Part shown: positions 25,617-35,416 of the stretch, piece by piece
How the letters are laid out: every line of letters begins with the position of its first letter
How positions within the stretch are numbered: position 1 is the stretch's first letter
NCBI GenBank assembly: GCA_024222485.1
Contig: JAAEPJ010000048.1
Location: 3,569 to 67,568, forward strand
DNA length: 64,000 nt
Reading direction: 5' to 3'
Origin: a bacterium
GTDB taxonomy: Bacteria > RUG730 > JAAEPJ01
The notes under the pieces: model-generated
Seen by the model: the letters and a program-made list of their open reading frames with translations, nothing else
Told to the model about the DNA's origin: nothing
Database searches by the model: none
Made by a program: the position numbers and the translations under genes

Positions 25617-25689
25617 TGCCGAGACCCAGAATCGAACTGGGGACACAAGGTTTTTCAGACCTCTGCTCTACCGACTGAGCTATCTCGGC
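25617..25689 (-). tRNA. tRNA-Phe (GAA)
   Basis: A complete cloverleaf of 73 bases. Acceptor GCCGAGA pairs with TCTCGGC plus discriminator A; D-arm GCTC-AGTCGGTA-GAGC; anticodon arm GAGGT-CTGAAAA-ACCTT gives anticodon GAA; T-arm CCCAG-TTCGATT-CTGGG. No CCA is encoded. It is a likely attachment site for the adjoining integrase. Confidence 0.95.
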
Positions 25690-25704
25690 ATCTAATATTT
25701 TCAA

Positions 25705-25998
25705 TTAATCTTCAGTTTTCAAGGAGTGCTTAACATCATTTTTAATTTCATTAATATCAGAGACAACTTTATCTTTTTCTTCAATTATAAAGTTTTTACC
25801 ATCTTTATAAATATCTGAAATTTCTTGTTTTGTCTTGTCAATACTTTCTGAACCTTTCTCATGAATATCTTCAATAAAATCTTTAACAATTTCTCTAGTT
25901 TCTGATCCTTTCTTAGGAGCAAAAAGTAGCGCTAAAATAGAACCAATAATTCCACCTAATAAAAACCCTAAAAGAGAACTATCTGAGTTATTTGACAT
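25705..25998 (-). CDS. YtxH-domain protein
   Basis: A 97-residue protein: an N-terminal membrane segment (LLGFLLGGIIGSILALLFAPKKGSETRE) is the YtxH signature, followed by a long amphipathic helix region with repeated D/K. It probably sits in the inner membrane with the helix in the cytoplasm. It is coupled to the upstream DUF948 gene, with the GGAG ribosome site overlapping the end of that gene. This pair occurs together in many bacteria; the function is poorly known (envelope stress is suggested). Confidence 0.8.
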   Translation of the reverse strand: MSNNSDSSLLGFLLGGIIGSILALLFAPKKGSETREIVKDFIEDIHEKGSESIDKTKQEISDIYKDGKNFIIEEKDKVVSDINEIKNDVKHSLKTED

Positions 25999-26002
25999 TT
26001 TT

Positions 26003-26296
26003 CTATTTCTCCTTATTTTTTATGATATTTAACATACTAAAGGTTTTTTTAGTAGCACTTAAAACCTTTTTTAAGCTTGTAAAAATCATTAATTTTGAAG
26101 TAAGCGAATCAGTAAAATCCGTAACAGTATCAATTGTTTTATTAATCTTATCTAGTCTTTTAGCAAATTCTTCAATAGTCACTCTTGAATCTTTGATCAA
26201 CTTACGAATTTCAGCCAAAATTGTAATAGAATATAAAATAAATGCACAGACAGAAAAAGTAAAAAAAGCAATACATATTAAAATAACAATATTCAT
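26003..26296 (-). CDS. DUF948-like membrane protein
   Basis: A 97-residue protein with an N-terminal transmembrane helix (VILICIAFFTFSVCAFILYSITILAE) and a cytoplasmic helical tail (FAKRLDKINKTIDTVTDFTDSLTSKL), the pattern of DUF948 proteins that often precede ytxH. The ATG follows AGGAG. The stop TAG overlaps the ribosome site of the next gene. Confidence 0.7.
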   Translation of the reverse strand: MNIVILICIAFFTFSVCAFILYSITILAEIRKLIKDSRVTIEEFAKRLDKINKTIDTVTDFTDSLTSKLMIFTSLKKVLSATKKTFSMLNIIKNKEK

Positions 26297-26473
26297 ATGA
26301 CTTGCTCCTCTTAAAAAATAATTATAGATCTTAACATAAACATATTATTTTGTCAAACATTTTAATAAATCTCATTTTGATACATCAAAGGATATCTCAA
26401 TCAAAAATAGTGAGATTATTATATATTTAACCCAATTTTATCTTTAATAAAAAACTAGCTAAAAATTAATCTC

Positions 26474-26499
26474 AATCTTATTATAATCATAATAAGATT
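26474..26499 (-). terminator. AT-rich hairpin after coaD
   Basis: AATCTTATTAT and ATAATAAGATT are perfect 11-bp arms with a four-base loop, seven bases after the coaD stop. On the minus strand TTAATTTTTAGC follows. It probably ends the gatB-coaD transcript. Confidence 0.5.
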
Positions 26500-26505
26500 A
26501 TCAAA

Positions 26506-26991
26506 CTAAACAGCAAACTTTTCTTTTAATTTACTTACTACCACAGGGTGGACAAACTGGCTGACATCTCCACCATACTTCGCAACTTCTCTTACAAGAC
26601 TAGAACTTAGATATGTGTACTCTTCCTTGGGCATCAAAAAAATAGTTTCTACTCCCGAGCTAATCTTCCGGTTAGTCAATGCAAGCTGCAACTCATATTC
26701 AAAGTCAGAAACAGCTCTAAGGCCCCTGATAATCATATTACTATTATGATCCTTAACAAAATCGACCAAAAGACCATCAAATGATGCTACTTTTACATTA
26801 TCAAATCTAGAACATAAAATTTTATCAAGCAACTCTACACGCTCATTAAGCGAAAATAATGTTGATTTATTAGGGTTATTAACGACGGATACAATAACTT
26901 CAGGAAAAATTCTAGAAGCACGCTCAATAAGATCTAAATGACCATAGGTAATCGGATCAAAACTACCAGGATAAATAGCTTTTTTATGCAT
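26506..26991 (-). CDS. coaD: Phosphopantetheine adenylyltransferase
   Basis: This enzyme transfers AMP to 4'-phosphopantetheine, the fourth step of coenzyme A synthesis. The nucleotidyltransferase HxGH motif appears in YPGSFDPITYGHLDLIERA, and the second motif in EYTYLSSSLVREVAKYGGDVS. IIRGLRAVSDFEYELQLA is diagnostic of CoaD. At 161 residues it is typical. The ATG overlaps the gatB stop (ATGCATAA), so both are translated together. Confidence 0.96.
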   Translation of the reverse strand: MHKKAIYPGSFDPITYGHLDLIERASRIFPEVIVSVVNNPNKSTLFSLNERVELLDKILCSRFDNVKVASFDGLLVDFVKDHNSNMIIRGLRAVSDFEYELQLALTNRKISSGVETIFLMPKEEYTYLSSSLVREVAKYGGDVSQFVHPVVVSKLKEKFAV

Positions 26992-28396
26992 CTAGTTTTT
27001 CCTTTAACATTTTATTGACCAACCCAGGATTTGCTTTTCCTTGAGTTTTCTGCATTACTTTGCCCACCATAAATCCTAAAATTTTTATTTTCCCAGCTTT
27101 ATATTCAGCGACAGCACCTTTGTTCACTTCCAGGACATCATCAATAGCAGCCTCAATTGCTTTAGTATCAGTGATCTGAACAAGATTCTTTTCTTTAATA
27201 ATTAAATCAGCTGTCTTGCCTTGTAAAAACATCTCCTCAAAAACAATTTTTGCAATCTTTCCAGAAATCGTATTATTTTGAATTAGAAAAATTAACTTTG
27301 CTAAGTTTTCTGCACTAACAGGTGAATCTTGAATATTTTGATTTTTTTTGTTTAATTTCGCTAAAAGCTCAACCATAATCCAATTTGCCAATATTTTAGC
27401 ATTTCTTCTCGTTGCTACAGTTTCAAAATAGTCTGCGAAATCCTTTTCATTTGTTAGAACATCTGCATCATATTCAGATAAGCCATAATCATTCATCAAT
27501 TTTTCTTTACGCCTACTTGGTAAAATAGGCATACTAGCTTTTATCTTATTTATCCACTCGGTTGAAATCACCAACGGTGGTAAATCAGGTTCAGGAAAAT
27601 AGCGATAATCATGTGCTTCTTCCTTTGACCTCATCGAAAGTGTAATTTCTTTTTTCTCATCCCAAAGTCTCGTTTCTTGAATAACTTTCCCACCTGATTC
27701 AACAACATCAATTTGTCTCTCAATCTCATAATAAATTGCTTTCTGTACAGCTTTAAAAGAGTTTAAGTTCTTAACCTCAGCTTTAACACCCAACTCTTCT
27801 TGGGTTTTTGGTCTGATAGAAATATTAGCATCACACCTTAAAGAGCCTTCCTCCATATTACAATCAGAAACTTCTAAATAACGTAAAATTTGCTTCACAA
27901 TCATTAAATACTCATAGGCCTCTTCCGGTATTCGCATATCCGGCTCTGAAACAATTTCTATTAAGGGCATAGTCGTTCTATTAAAATCAACAAGACTCCC
28001 ATCTTGTATATGAATTAATTTACCCGCATCCTCTTCAATATGTGCACGCGTAATTCCTAATTTTTTACCATTTTTAAGCACGACTGAGCCATCATAAGTT
28101 GTTGGTTTATCATATTGAGATATTTGATAATTTTTGGGAGAGTCAGGATAAAAATACTGCTTTCTTGCAAAAACTGATTCTTGAGCAATCTTACACCCCA
28201 AACCAAGCCCTATCTTAATAGCAGAGTTAACAACTTCTTCATTTAAAACAGGTAATGCTCCCGGCATCCCTGTACAAACAGGACAAACATTAGAGTTCGG
28301 CGAATTACCAAACTGCGTGCTACAACCACAAAAAATTTTGCTGTTAGTATTTAACTGGACATGAACTTCAAGCCCAATAACTGCTTCATATTTCAT
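26984..28396 (-). CDS. gatB: Asp/Glu-tRNA amidotransferase subunit B
   Basis: Subunit B of GatCAB, which converts Glu-tRNAGln or Asp-tRNAAsn to the amides. It begins YEAVIGLEVHVQLNT with the conserved CGCSTQFG zinc region, and has MEEGSLRCDANISIRPK and VEVKNLNSFKAV-type blocks (VKAEVKNLNSFKAVQKAI). A YqeY-like C-terminal tail ends in MQKTQGKANPGLVNKMLKEKL. The ATG at 28396 behind TTGGAG is preferred to TTG 28408. It lies apart from gatA and gatC, which are at 32-34 kb. Confidence 0.96.
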   Translation of the reverse strand: MKYEAVIGLEVHVQLNTNSKIFCGCSTQFGNSPNSNVCPVCTGMPGALPVLNEEVVNSAIKIGLGLGCKIAQESVFARKQYFYPDSPKNYQISQYDKPTTYDGSVVLKNGKKLGITRAHIEEDAGKLIHIQDGSLVDFNRTTMPLIEIVSEPDMRIPEEAYEYLMIVKQILRYLEVSDCNMEEGSLRCDANISIRPKTQEELGVKAEVKNLNSFKAVQKAIYYEIERQIDVVESGGKVIQETRLWDEKKEITLSMRSKEEAHDYRYFPEPDLPPLVISTEWINKIKASMPILPSRRKEKLMNDYGLSEYDADVLTNEKDFADYFETVATRRNAKILANWIMVELLAKLNKKNQNIQDSPVSAENLAKLIFLIQNNTISGKIAKIVFEEMFLQGKTADLIIKEKNLVQITDTKAIEAAIDDVLEVNKGAVAEYKAGKIKILGFMVGKVMQKTQGKANPGLVNKMLKEKLDA

Positions 28397-28414
28397 TTTT
28401 TTCTCCAATAAATT

Positions 28415-30089
28415 TTAAACTTTAGGATAACGAATATTTTCAATTAATCTTTGAATTTTTAAAGGTGGCGGCTTAAAAAACCTTGAGACAGTTATCATAA
28501 CGATAAAATTAATCAACATCCCTATAAAACCTATCCCTTCTGGTGATATCCCAAAAAACCAATTTTGTGCAATATTACTACTAGGAGAAATAAATTTAAA
28601 ATAGCAAATATAAGCAGCTGTAAAAATAACTCCACTCAACATCCCAGCTATTGCACCTTGCCTGTTCATCCGCTTTGAAAATACCCCTAAAATAATAACA
28701 GGAAAAAAAGAAGAAGCGGACAAACCAAAAGCAAAAGCCACTACAGATGCGACATAGTCAGGTGGGTATATCCCAAAAAAACCCGCAATAATTATCGCTA
28801 CAGTAGCCGCAAGTCGTGCGATCAAAAGCTCTTTTTTTTTCTGTCAATTTCCACTTAAGCTGTGTTTTACATAAATCCACAGAAACAACGGTCGAAATAA
28901 CCAAAAGAAGACCGGCGGCAGTTGACAAAGCTGCGGCTAAAGCACCAGCAACAACTAACGCTATAACCCAATTAGGAAGCTTAACAATCTCAGGAGTAGC
29001 TAAGACCATAATATCTCTGTCAACCTTAAGTTCATTCTTGATTTTATCTGCTTCGTAATTAATTATATTATCATTATTTTTATCATCAAATTTAATTAAA
29101 CCTGTTTTTTCCCACTTTAAAAACCAATCTGGCATTGTTTGATACTGCTTTTGGTTAACAGTATTAATAAGGTTATACCGCGCAAAAGCGGCCACGGCCG
29201 GGGCTGTTAAATATAAAATAGAAATAAATAATAAAGCATATGCGACTGAGATCCGTGCATCTTTTACCTTAGGAACAGTAAAAAACCTTACAATCACATG
29301 TGGTAATCCAGCTGTCCCTATCATCAAAGTTGCCGTTATAAAAAATATATCTATTATGCTTTTACTGCCTGTTGTATACGCATGGAATCCTAAGTCTTTA
29401 TTTAAGATATCTAGCTTATCTAATAAGTGCATCCCAGAACCATCCATTAAAACAGAACCAAACCCCAATTGCGGAATCCAGTTTCCAGTTAACTGTATAG
29501 AAATAAAAAATACAGGAACCATATATGCAAATATCAAAATACAGTATTGAGCTACTTGCGTATAAGTAATTCCCTTCATTCCTCCAAGTACCGCATAAAA
29601 AAAGACAATAACCATCCCTATAATCACACCTGTATTAATATCAACTTCTAAAAACCTAGAAAAAACCAAACCAACACCTCGCATCTGCCCAGCAATATAG
29701 GTAAAAGAAATAAATAATACACAAAGGATTGCTATAGTCCTCGTAATATTACAACCATATCTCTCACCAACAAAATCAGGAATAGTAAATTTCCCAAATT
29801 TTCTTAGATATGGAGCAACAAAAACGGCAAGCAAAACAAACCCACCAGTCCAGCCTAAAAGATAGACTGAGCCATCATAGCCCATAAAAGAAATCAACCC
29901 CGCCATCGAAATAAAAGAAGCTGCAGACATCCAGTCAGCTGCTGTCGCCATACCGTTTAATACAGGGTGGACACCCGCTCCTGCAATATAAAACTCTTTT
30001 GTCGAGACAGCCCTACAGTAAAAAGCAATCCCAATATAAATAGCAAAACTAATTCCAATTAATAAATATGTCCAAATTTGTACATCCAT
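28415..30089 (-). pseudogene. Sodium:solute symporter (VC_2705/ActP-like), frameshifted
   Basis: This is an SSS-family sodium symporter, most like the organic-acid (acetate-type) VC_2705 group because a DUF4212 gene precedes it. The first frame (28758-30089) has the usual membrane helices, with AGAGVHPVLNGMATAADWMSAASFI and FTIPDFVGERYG. The second frame (to 28415) continues LLIARLAATVAIIIAGFFGIYPPDYV and the final helices. The break is at the T9 run 28832-28840; eight would join both into one protein of about 557 residues, a normal size. Either a real one-base insertion or a sequencing error. Confidence 0.85.
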
Positions 30090-30116
30090 TTTAAACTACT
30101 TCCTTAAATAATATTA

Positions 30117-30371
30117 TTATTCATCAACCCCATATTTTTTATCAAGCCTATTCATTAGATAAACATATACAAAAATAATTATCACAAACGCATAAATAGA
30201 ACCTTGCTGAGCAAACCAAAATCCCAACTTAAACCCCAATATCTGAAAATCATTCAAAAATGATACAGCAAGAATACTACAAATAAATGAAAAAAAGAAC
30301 CAAATCCCCAAAAGTAGATAGATGTATTGCCTATTTTTTGCCCAATAGGCTCTTTTTTCTTTTAATTTCAT
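30117..30371 (-). CDS. DUF4212 small subunit of a sodium:solute symporter
   Basis: An 84-residue protein with two membrane helices: LLLGIWFFFSFICSILAVSFL and FWFAQQGSIYAFVIIIFVYVYLMNRLDKKYGV. FKLGFWFAQQGSIY is the DUF4212 hallmark. It precedes the symporter by 27 bases and forms a two-gene unit with it. GAGG precedes the ATG. Confidence 0.9.
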   Translation of the reverse strand: MKLKEKRAYWAKNRQYIYLLLGIWFFFSFICSILAVSFLNDFQILGFKLGFWFAQQGSIYAFVIIIFVYVYLMNRLDKKYGVDE

Positions 30372-30426
30372 ATTTTACCTCGATTCTTTTTGTGTATAGA
30401 TAAGGCTCAATAACCTGCTCAACTAT

Positions 30427-31005
30427 TTAGTCCAGCCTTCTATACAATTTTCTTTCTACAAAATCACACATAATATGACCAATAGTAATATGTGTTGCTT
30501 GAATATTTGGCGTATTACTTGAAGAAACAACTAATGCTAAATCTACTGCACTCTTAATTTTTCCCCCATTACCACCCAAAAAAGCCACTGTTTTTGCCCC
30601 CTTTGCTCGAGCAACCTCAAAACCGCGTAAAACATTTAAAGAGTTTCCACTCGTTGAAATACCAATACAAATATCCTTGGAACTCACAAAAGCTTCAAGT
30701 TGTCTTGCAAAAATTTCTTCGTATGAATAATCATTAGCACAAGCGGTTAAAAAGGATGTATCCGTAGTTAAAGCTATCGCTTTCATTGGAGGACGATCAA
30801 TCTTAAAACGACAAACAAATTCAGCTGCTAAATGTTGTGCATCTGCCGCACTACCCCCATTCCCAAAAAAATAAAGGACACCATCTTCCTTATAACATTG
30901 AATAACCATCTCAATAAATTTTTCGATATCCGCAGCTAAAAAATCTGCAGTCTCTTCCAATGTTTTTGCTGTTTCTAGTAAACTTGCTTTGATCTCATTT
31001 TGCAT
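30427..31005 (-). CDS. gmhA: Sedoheptulose-7-phosphate isomerase
   Basis: A SIS-domain enzyme that makes heptose precursors for lipopolysaccharide or other glycans. GVLYFFGNGGSAADAQHLAAEFVCRFKIDRPP and ALTTDTSFLTACANDY are the classic GmhA segments; GISTSGNSLNVLRG and NTPNIQATHITIGHIMCDFVE complete the site. It is 192 residues and intact. Its presence supports a two-membrane envelope. Confidence 0.93.
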   Translation of the reverse strand: MQNEIKASLLETAKTLEETADFLAADIEKFIEMVIQCYKEDGVLYFFGNGGSAADAQHLAAEFVCRFKIDRPPMKAIALTTDTSFLTACANDYSYEEIFARQLEAFVSSKDICIGISTSGNSLNVLRGFEVARAKGAKTVAFLGGNGGKIKSAVDLALVVSSSNTPNIQATHITIGHIMCDFVERKLYRRLD

Positions 31006-31073
31006 ATTTTTTATTTTTCCCTTTTTACATGCTTTATACTATACTAAAAAGTCTAGACAAATATTTTCTAGTT

Positions 31074-31550
31074 TTACCATTCTTGGTTAATGCTTTTTCT
31101 TTTTATGCTATTTTCTATATCCTTTATTCGTTTCTTCATAATACTCCCTGTATGTTGATTTATATGGAATCCAAACATTAATTTTGTTTTTTCTTGATCT
31201 AACTTTCCTAACTCTTGTAATATCTCATATCCACCATAAAAAATAAATCCCTGATAATTCCATTTATTTAAAACAACCAAAGCCTTACAATCTTCAAAAT
31301 CTTTTTTAAAAGTTTGAATGCCATTTACCCAAACATCATAAGCGTAAACATTATAAAAAATATTCTCAAATATCCCTATTGTAATTCGATGTTCTTCTAA
31401 TAACTGTATGTACAATATATTATTTTTATAAGTTATGTTAGATGTAGATGATACTGCATAGCTCGTCATCTCTTTTATTTCTTTCATACCAGAAAATAAA
31501 TTAATAGGTAAAATTAAAAATCATAACAATAAACTCATTACTTTTTTCAT
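31074..31550 (-). pseudogene. Secreted protein of unknown function with TGA in the signal peptide
   Basis: From ATG 31550 the frame reads MKKVMSLLL, TGA (31521-31523), FLILPINLFSG and on to INQEW (TAA 31074). With Trp at the stop this is a clean signal peptide (positive start, hydrophobic core, small residue at the cleavage site). Without it the protein would start at Met 31487 in the cytoplasm. The mature part of about 137 residues shows ITYKNNILYIQLLEEHRI and VVLNKWNYQGFIFYGGYE, and no family is recognised. Probably periplasmic if the TGA is read as Trp or is an error. Confidence 0.5.
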
Positions 31551-31679
31551 AAATTTAATTATCTCCCTTATGAATATCATTCTCTTTTTTAAGTTTATAT
31601 TAAACTGCTTCTCGGTAAACTCAAAATTTTGCACTACTGATCAGCACAAATAGATTCATCTTTAATAATTAATTTTCTT

Positions 31680-31991
31680 TTAGATCTCAAATCCAACTTC
31701 TCTAGATTTTTTTTTAGCCCAATCTAGCTGGCTGGTTAGTTTTCCTATTTGCTTATAAAGTTCATCTTTACCTGATGATAAATCTTTTATTTTTTCACGG
31801 TATTTAGAAATACCTTTTGCTGAATTAACTGCAAGCCCGATATTTTCTAAAAATTGTTTTTTCCAGTCTCGAATACTAGTTTTATGAACTCCATAAATCG
31901 AACTTATTTCAGCTAATATTTTTTCTTCTTTTAAGACTTCTAAAATTACCTTGGTTTTAAATTCATCCGAATACTTTATTTTTCTACCCAT
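31680..31991 (-). mobile_element. IS3-family orfA remnant
   Basis: A 103-residue HTH_Tnp_1 protein: MGRKIKYSDEFKTKVILEVLKEEKILAEISSIYGVHKTSIRDWKKQF, with a C-terminal leucine-zipper-like helix, is the OrfA of IS3-type elements. No orfB (DDE transposase) follows; the 190 bases to the secreted-protein gene hold nothing comparable. The GGAGG ribosome site is intact. The 222-bp gap to its right (31992-32213) shows no gene and could include the left end of the element. Confidence 0.75.
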
Positions 31992-32213
31992 TAAAATCCT
32001 CCAATTTTGTTTATTATGGCATTTTAAAGGGATAGTAAAACATCAAATTTCATGTCCAAGATATTCAGTACATTATCCTTTTCAAATCAGAAAATATCAA
32101 TAAAAATTAAGTTAAATGTTTAAAAAAACTTTATCTTAAAACAAGGAAAAAACAATAATCTGTAAAGTTTTCTTTTTATAATATCCAGCTTCTTGATAGT
32201 CGTAATTTCTTGC

Positions 32214-33650
32214 TTAAAGCATCCTTTCCATAAAACTTGCCAAACCTAAAATCCTTGATTCTTGAAAATGTGGGGCAATAATTTGCATGCCAATCGGTAA
32301 ATTTTTCGAATCATTACCAATAGGCATAGAAAGTGCAGGAATCCCTGCTAAATTAATAGAAATAGTATAAATATCTGATAAATACATTGCTAGAGGGGCA
32401 CCAGTCTTCTCCCCAAGCTTAAAGGCTGTATCAGGTGTTGTAGGAGTTATAATTACATCAACAGCTTCAAATGCCTTATCATAATCTTCTTTAATTAATG
32501 TACGCATTTTCTGTGCTTTCAAATAATAAGCATCATAATATCCACTCGAAAGAGCATAAGTGCCAATCATAATTCGGCGTTTAACCTCATCACCAAAGCC
32601 CTCTGCACGAGTTTTAGTATACTCTTCCATTAAATTTTTAATATTCTCAGCACGAAACCCATATTTTACACCATCAAAACGAGAAAGGTTGCTACTCGCT
32701 TCACTTGGAGCAAGAATATAATAAGCAGCAATTGCATAGTCAGCATGTGGCATTTCGAGCTCTTTAATTTCTGCACCTTTATTTTTAAGTTCTTCAATTT
32801 TAGCCAAAACAGTATTCTTTACTTCTCTATTTAAGCCTTCCCCAAAAAACTTAGTAGGCAGGCCAATTTTTAACCCCTTAATATTAAAGTTTTCAAGCTC
32901 ACTAGAAATATTAAAATCCAATTCAGCCGAAGTAGAATCTTTAATATCATGACCGGATATGATATCAAAAATAAAAGCTGTGTCCGCTGCAGATTTCGCA
33001 AAAGGGCCAATTTGGTCCAAACTTGAGGCAAAGGCCGTCAGACCATACCTCGAAACAGCTCCATAAGTCGGTTTAAGACCATAGACCCCACATAAAGCAG
33101 CCGGTTGCCTAATCGAACCACCCGTATCAGAGCCTAAAGCAACTGGAGCAAAATCAGCCGCCACTGCCGCAGCACTACCACCAGAAGAACCACCAGGAAT
33201 ATATTCAAGGTTAACAGGGTTTTTAGTAGGACCAAAGTAGGATGTCTCACATGAAGAACCCATCGCAAATTCATCCATGTTCGTCTTGCCAATAAAAATA
33301 GCATCCTCCGCGGCCAATCTTTCAATAACTGTTGCATTATAAGGGCTTTTAAAATCAGCTAAAATTTTTGAGCCACAAGTCATCCTTTCATCTAAAATAT
33401 TAATATTATCCTTAATCGCAATAGGAACACCAGCGAGCTTTCCAACCTTCTCTCCATTCGTAATTTTTAGATCAATTTCTTTAGCTTTTTGATAAGCAAG
33501 ATCTTTTGTTATCGCAATAAAAGCATTAATTTCTTTATCTTTTAAGGCAATATTCTCATAAAATCCATCTAAAACACCCTCTGCTGTCACTTCTCGATTT
33601 TTTATTGCTTGAGTAATTTCAAGCACTGTCGCTTTAGATACTTTAAACAT
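32214..33650 (-). CDS. gatA: Asp/Glu-tRNA amidotransferase subunit A
   Basis: The amidase-signature subunit that releases ammonia from Gln. GVPIAIKDNIN with the catalytic Lys, EFAMGSSCETS, the Gly-rich GGSSGGSAAAVAADFAPVALGSDTGGSIRQPAALCG holding the Ser-cisSer-Lys triad, and ADTAFIFDIISGHD are all present. It is 478 residues, standard. The ATG overlaps the gatC stop (TAATG), so they are coupled. Confidence 0.97.
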   Translation of the reverse strand: MFKVSKATVLEITQAIKNREVTAEGVLDGFYENIALKDKEINAFIAITKDLAYQKAKEIDLKITNGEKVGKLAGVPIAIKDNINILDERMTCGSKILADFKSPYNATVIERLAAEDAIFIGKTNMDEFAMGSSCETSYFGPTKNPVNLEYIPGGSSGGSAAAVAADFAPVALGSDTGGSIRQPAALCGVYGLKPTYGAVSRYGLTAFASSLDQIGPFAKSAADTAFIFDIISGHDIKDSTSAELDFNISSELENFNIKGLKIGLPTKFFGEGLNREVKNTVLAKIEELKNKGAEIKELEMPHADYAIAAYYILAPSEASSNLSRFDGVKYGFRAENIKNLMEEYTKTRAEGFGDEVKRRIMIGTYALSSGYYDAYYLKAQKMRTLIKEDYDKAFEAVDVIITPTTPDTAFKLGEKTGAPLAMYLSDIYTISINLAGIPALSMPIGNDSKNLPIGMQIIAPHFQESRILGLASFMERML

Positions 33651-33937
33651 TATTCAATCACCTTCTTTACTTTAAAAAATTCACCTTGAGCTTCTGGAGC
33701 ATTTTTCATGATTTGAGTATGATCGATAGATGGAGTATTTTTATCACTCCTTAAGATATTCCCAGAGTCCAAAGAATGTAGCATTGGCATAGTATTACCA
33801 GTTTTAACCTCTTGCAGTTTTTCTACATATTCTAGAATATCACCAAGTTGTAAGGTAAATTTTTTGATTTCGGTTTCATCTAAATCAAGCCGTGCAAGCT
33901 TCGCAACATGCTCTATATCTTGTTTTGTTAAACTCAT
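33650..33937 (-). CDS. gatC: Asp/Glu-tRNA amidotransferase subunit C
   Basis: Subunit C stabilises GatA. The 95 residues show DIEHVAKLARLDLDETE and LGDILEYVEKLQEVKTGNTMPM and NILRSDKNTPS, the usual GatC pattern. The ATG overlaps the nnr stop codon (ATGA). Confidence 0.95.
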   Translation of the reverse strand: MSLTKQDIEHVAKLARLDLDETEIKKFTLQLGDILEYVEKLQEVKTGNTMPMLHSLDSGNILRSDKNTPSIDHTQIMKNAPEAQGEFFKVKKVIE

Positions 33938-34662
33938 TTTTCACCCTCTTCTACTATTTCGTCAACTTCCTCCGCTTTAATATCATAATCACCAATAGTA
34001 TCAATACCCACTGAAGCTATTAAAACTTCACCTAGCAAATCACTCGCATTCTCTGATTCAAAGCCTCTTTTATGTCCAATCATCGTAATTGTTTTATTCG
34101 CTCTAATAGAAATCCCCCAATGCTTACCATTATCCGCATTAAACCCTGAAGGGACATCAACGGATATCGTAATATTTTGCATCTCATTAATACAATCAAT
34201 CGCCTTCCTATAAAAACCAATAATTTGCCTATCAACACCAACACCAAAAATTGCATCAACAACCAGGTACTTCTCTCCAACCTTAATCTTAGCAAGATCC
34301 CGGTCAGCTAAAAGCGGATGTGCCTCTATCCCAAGTTTCTTTAAAATTCTAAAATTAAGTTCAGTGTCAAGAGTAAAGCATGAAATCCCTCCCACAATAT
34401 AAACCACTACAGGAACACCCTTAACGAAAAGATGCCTTGCTGCTACAAGACCAGCTCCACCATTATAACCCGTCCCACAAAAAACAGCAACACCTTCAAA
34501 AGATGTATCTGTTTCAAAATGATTGCGATATATTTCATCTGCAACAGATTTACCAGCATTTTCCATTAAAACAATAGATAGCATACCAATACCATCAACG
34601 GCCCATTCATCAAAATTACGAACATCTTCAACGGTTAAACTCGTGTTATCAATAGTCTTCAA
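33934..34662 (-). CDS. nnr: NAD(P)H-hydrate epimerase (YjeF N-terminal type)
   Basis: This enzyme repairs damaged NAD(P)H hydrate. The Rossmann-like YjeF_N domain shows VAVFCGTGYNGGAGLVAARHLFVKGVPV, the acidic VVDAIFGVGVDRQI and ISVDVPSGFNADNG. Only the epimerase domain is present (242 residues), no ADP-dependent dehydratase domain. A TTG start at 34662 is supported by GGAGG. It heads the nnr-gatC-gatA operon with ATGA overlaps. Confidence 0.88.
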   Translation of the reverse strand: MKTIDNTSLTVEDVRNFDEWAVDGIGMLSIVLMENAGKSVADEIYRNHFETDTSFEGVAVFCGTGYNGGAGLVAARHLFVKGVPVVVYIVGGISCFTLDTELNFRILKKLGIEAHPLLADRDLAKIKVGEKYLVVDAIFGVGVDRQIIGFYRKAIDCINEMQNITISVDVPSGFNADNGKHWGISIRANKTITMIGHKRGFESENASDLLGEVLIASVGIDTIGDYDIKAEEVDEIVEEGEK

Positions 34663-34791
34663 TGTAAAGTTCCTCCCTTAGTTATTTTAATTTTGTTTAC
34701 GCGTGTAAAAATTAAAAATCATACAGTCTGTTAGTAGTCTTTCCTCTAAATTCTCAAGTCAATCAAATATCAGAAATAAATTAATTATACT

Positions 34792-35370
34792 TTAACCTCT
34801 ATTAACAAACCTACTCCCCGGCTTTGTTATTGCAAACCCTTGGATACACATCGGACAACTATCAGGGTTGTAACTCTTAATATCTAAATTTAATAATGAA
34901 ATTTTAGGCACATTAAAACTGACAGTCCCACCACTACGATCAACAATCGATGCACAGGCAACTGTCTCGACTCCTATCGAATCTAACAAAGTAATAACTT
35001 CACGCGTTGATTTGCCTGTTGTAAAAACATCTTCAACTAAAATAATTTTACTCCCCTTAAGGATTTCAAATCCTCGCCTAAGCGTCATCTTACCAGAGAC
35101 TCTTTCCGTAAAAACAAAATTCAAACCAAGATTTGAAGCAACCTCATGACCAATAATAACCCCACCCATAGCAGGCGCAACAACCAGATTAATATCTAAA
35201 CCTTGCTTCGTAATAGCATCAGCAATCATTTTGCCTAAAACTTGAGCATTCTCTGTATCTTGCAAAACTTTAGCAGATTGCATATAAAAATTACTGTGCA
35301 ATCCACTTGATAGCATAAAATGACCTTCTAACAGTGCATTCGCATCCACGAACATTTGTTTGACATTCAT
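34792..35370 (-). CDS. pyrE: Orotate phosphoribosyltransferase
   Basis: Converts orotate and PRPP to OMP in pyrimidine synthesis. PRPP motif KIILVEDVFTTGKSTREVI, GHFMLSSGLHSNFYMQSAKVLQ and AMGGVIIGHEVA are diagnostic. The ATG at 35370, behind TGGAG, is preferred to 35382. It is 193 residues. It lies just downstream of pyrF. Confidence 0.95.
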   Translation of the reverse strand: MNVKQMFVDANALLEGHFMLSSGLHSNFYMQSAKVLQDTENAQVLGKMIADAITKQGLDINLVVAPAMGGVIIGHEVASNLGLNFVFTERVSGKMTLRRGFEILKGSKIILVEDVFTTGKSTREVITLLDSIGVETVACASIVDRSGGTVSFNVPKISLLNLDIKSYNPDSCPMCIQGFAITKPGSRFVNRG

Positions 35371-35416
35371 AAATATCTCCATTTTATATTTAAAAAATTA
35401 AAAAACTCAAAAAAAC

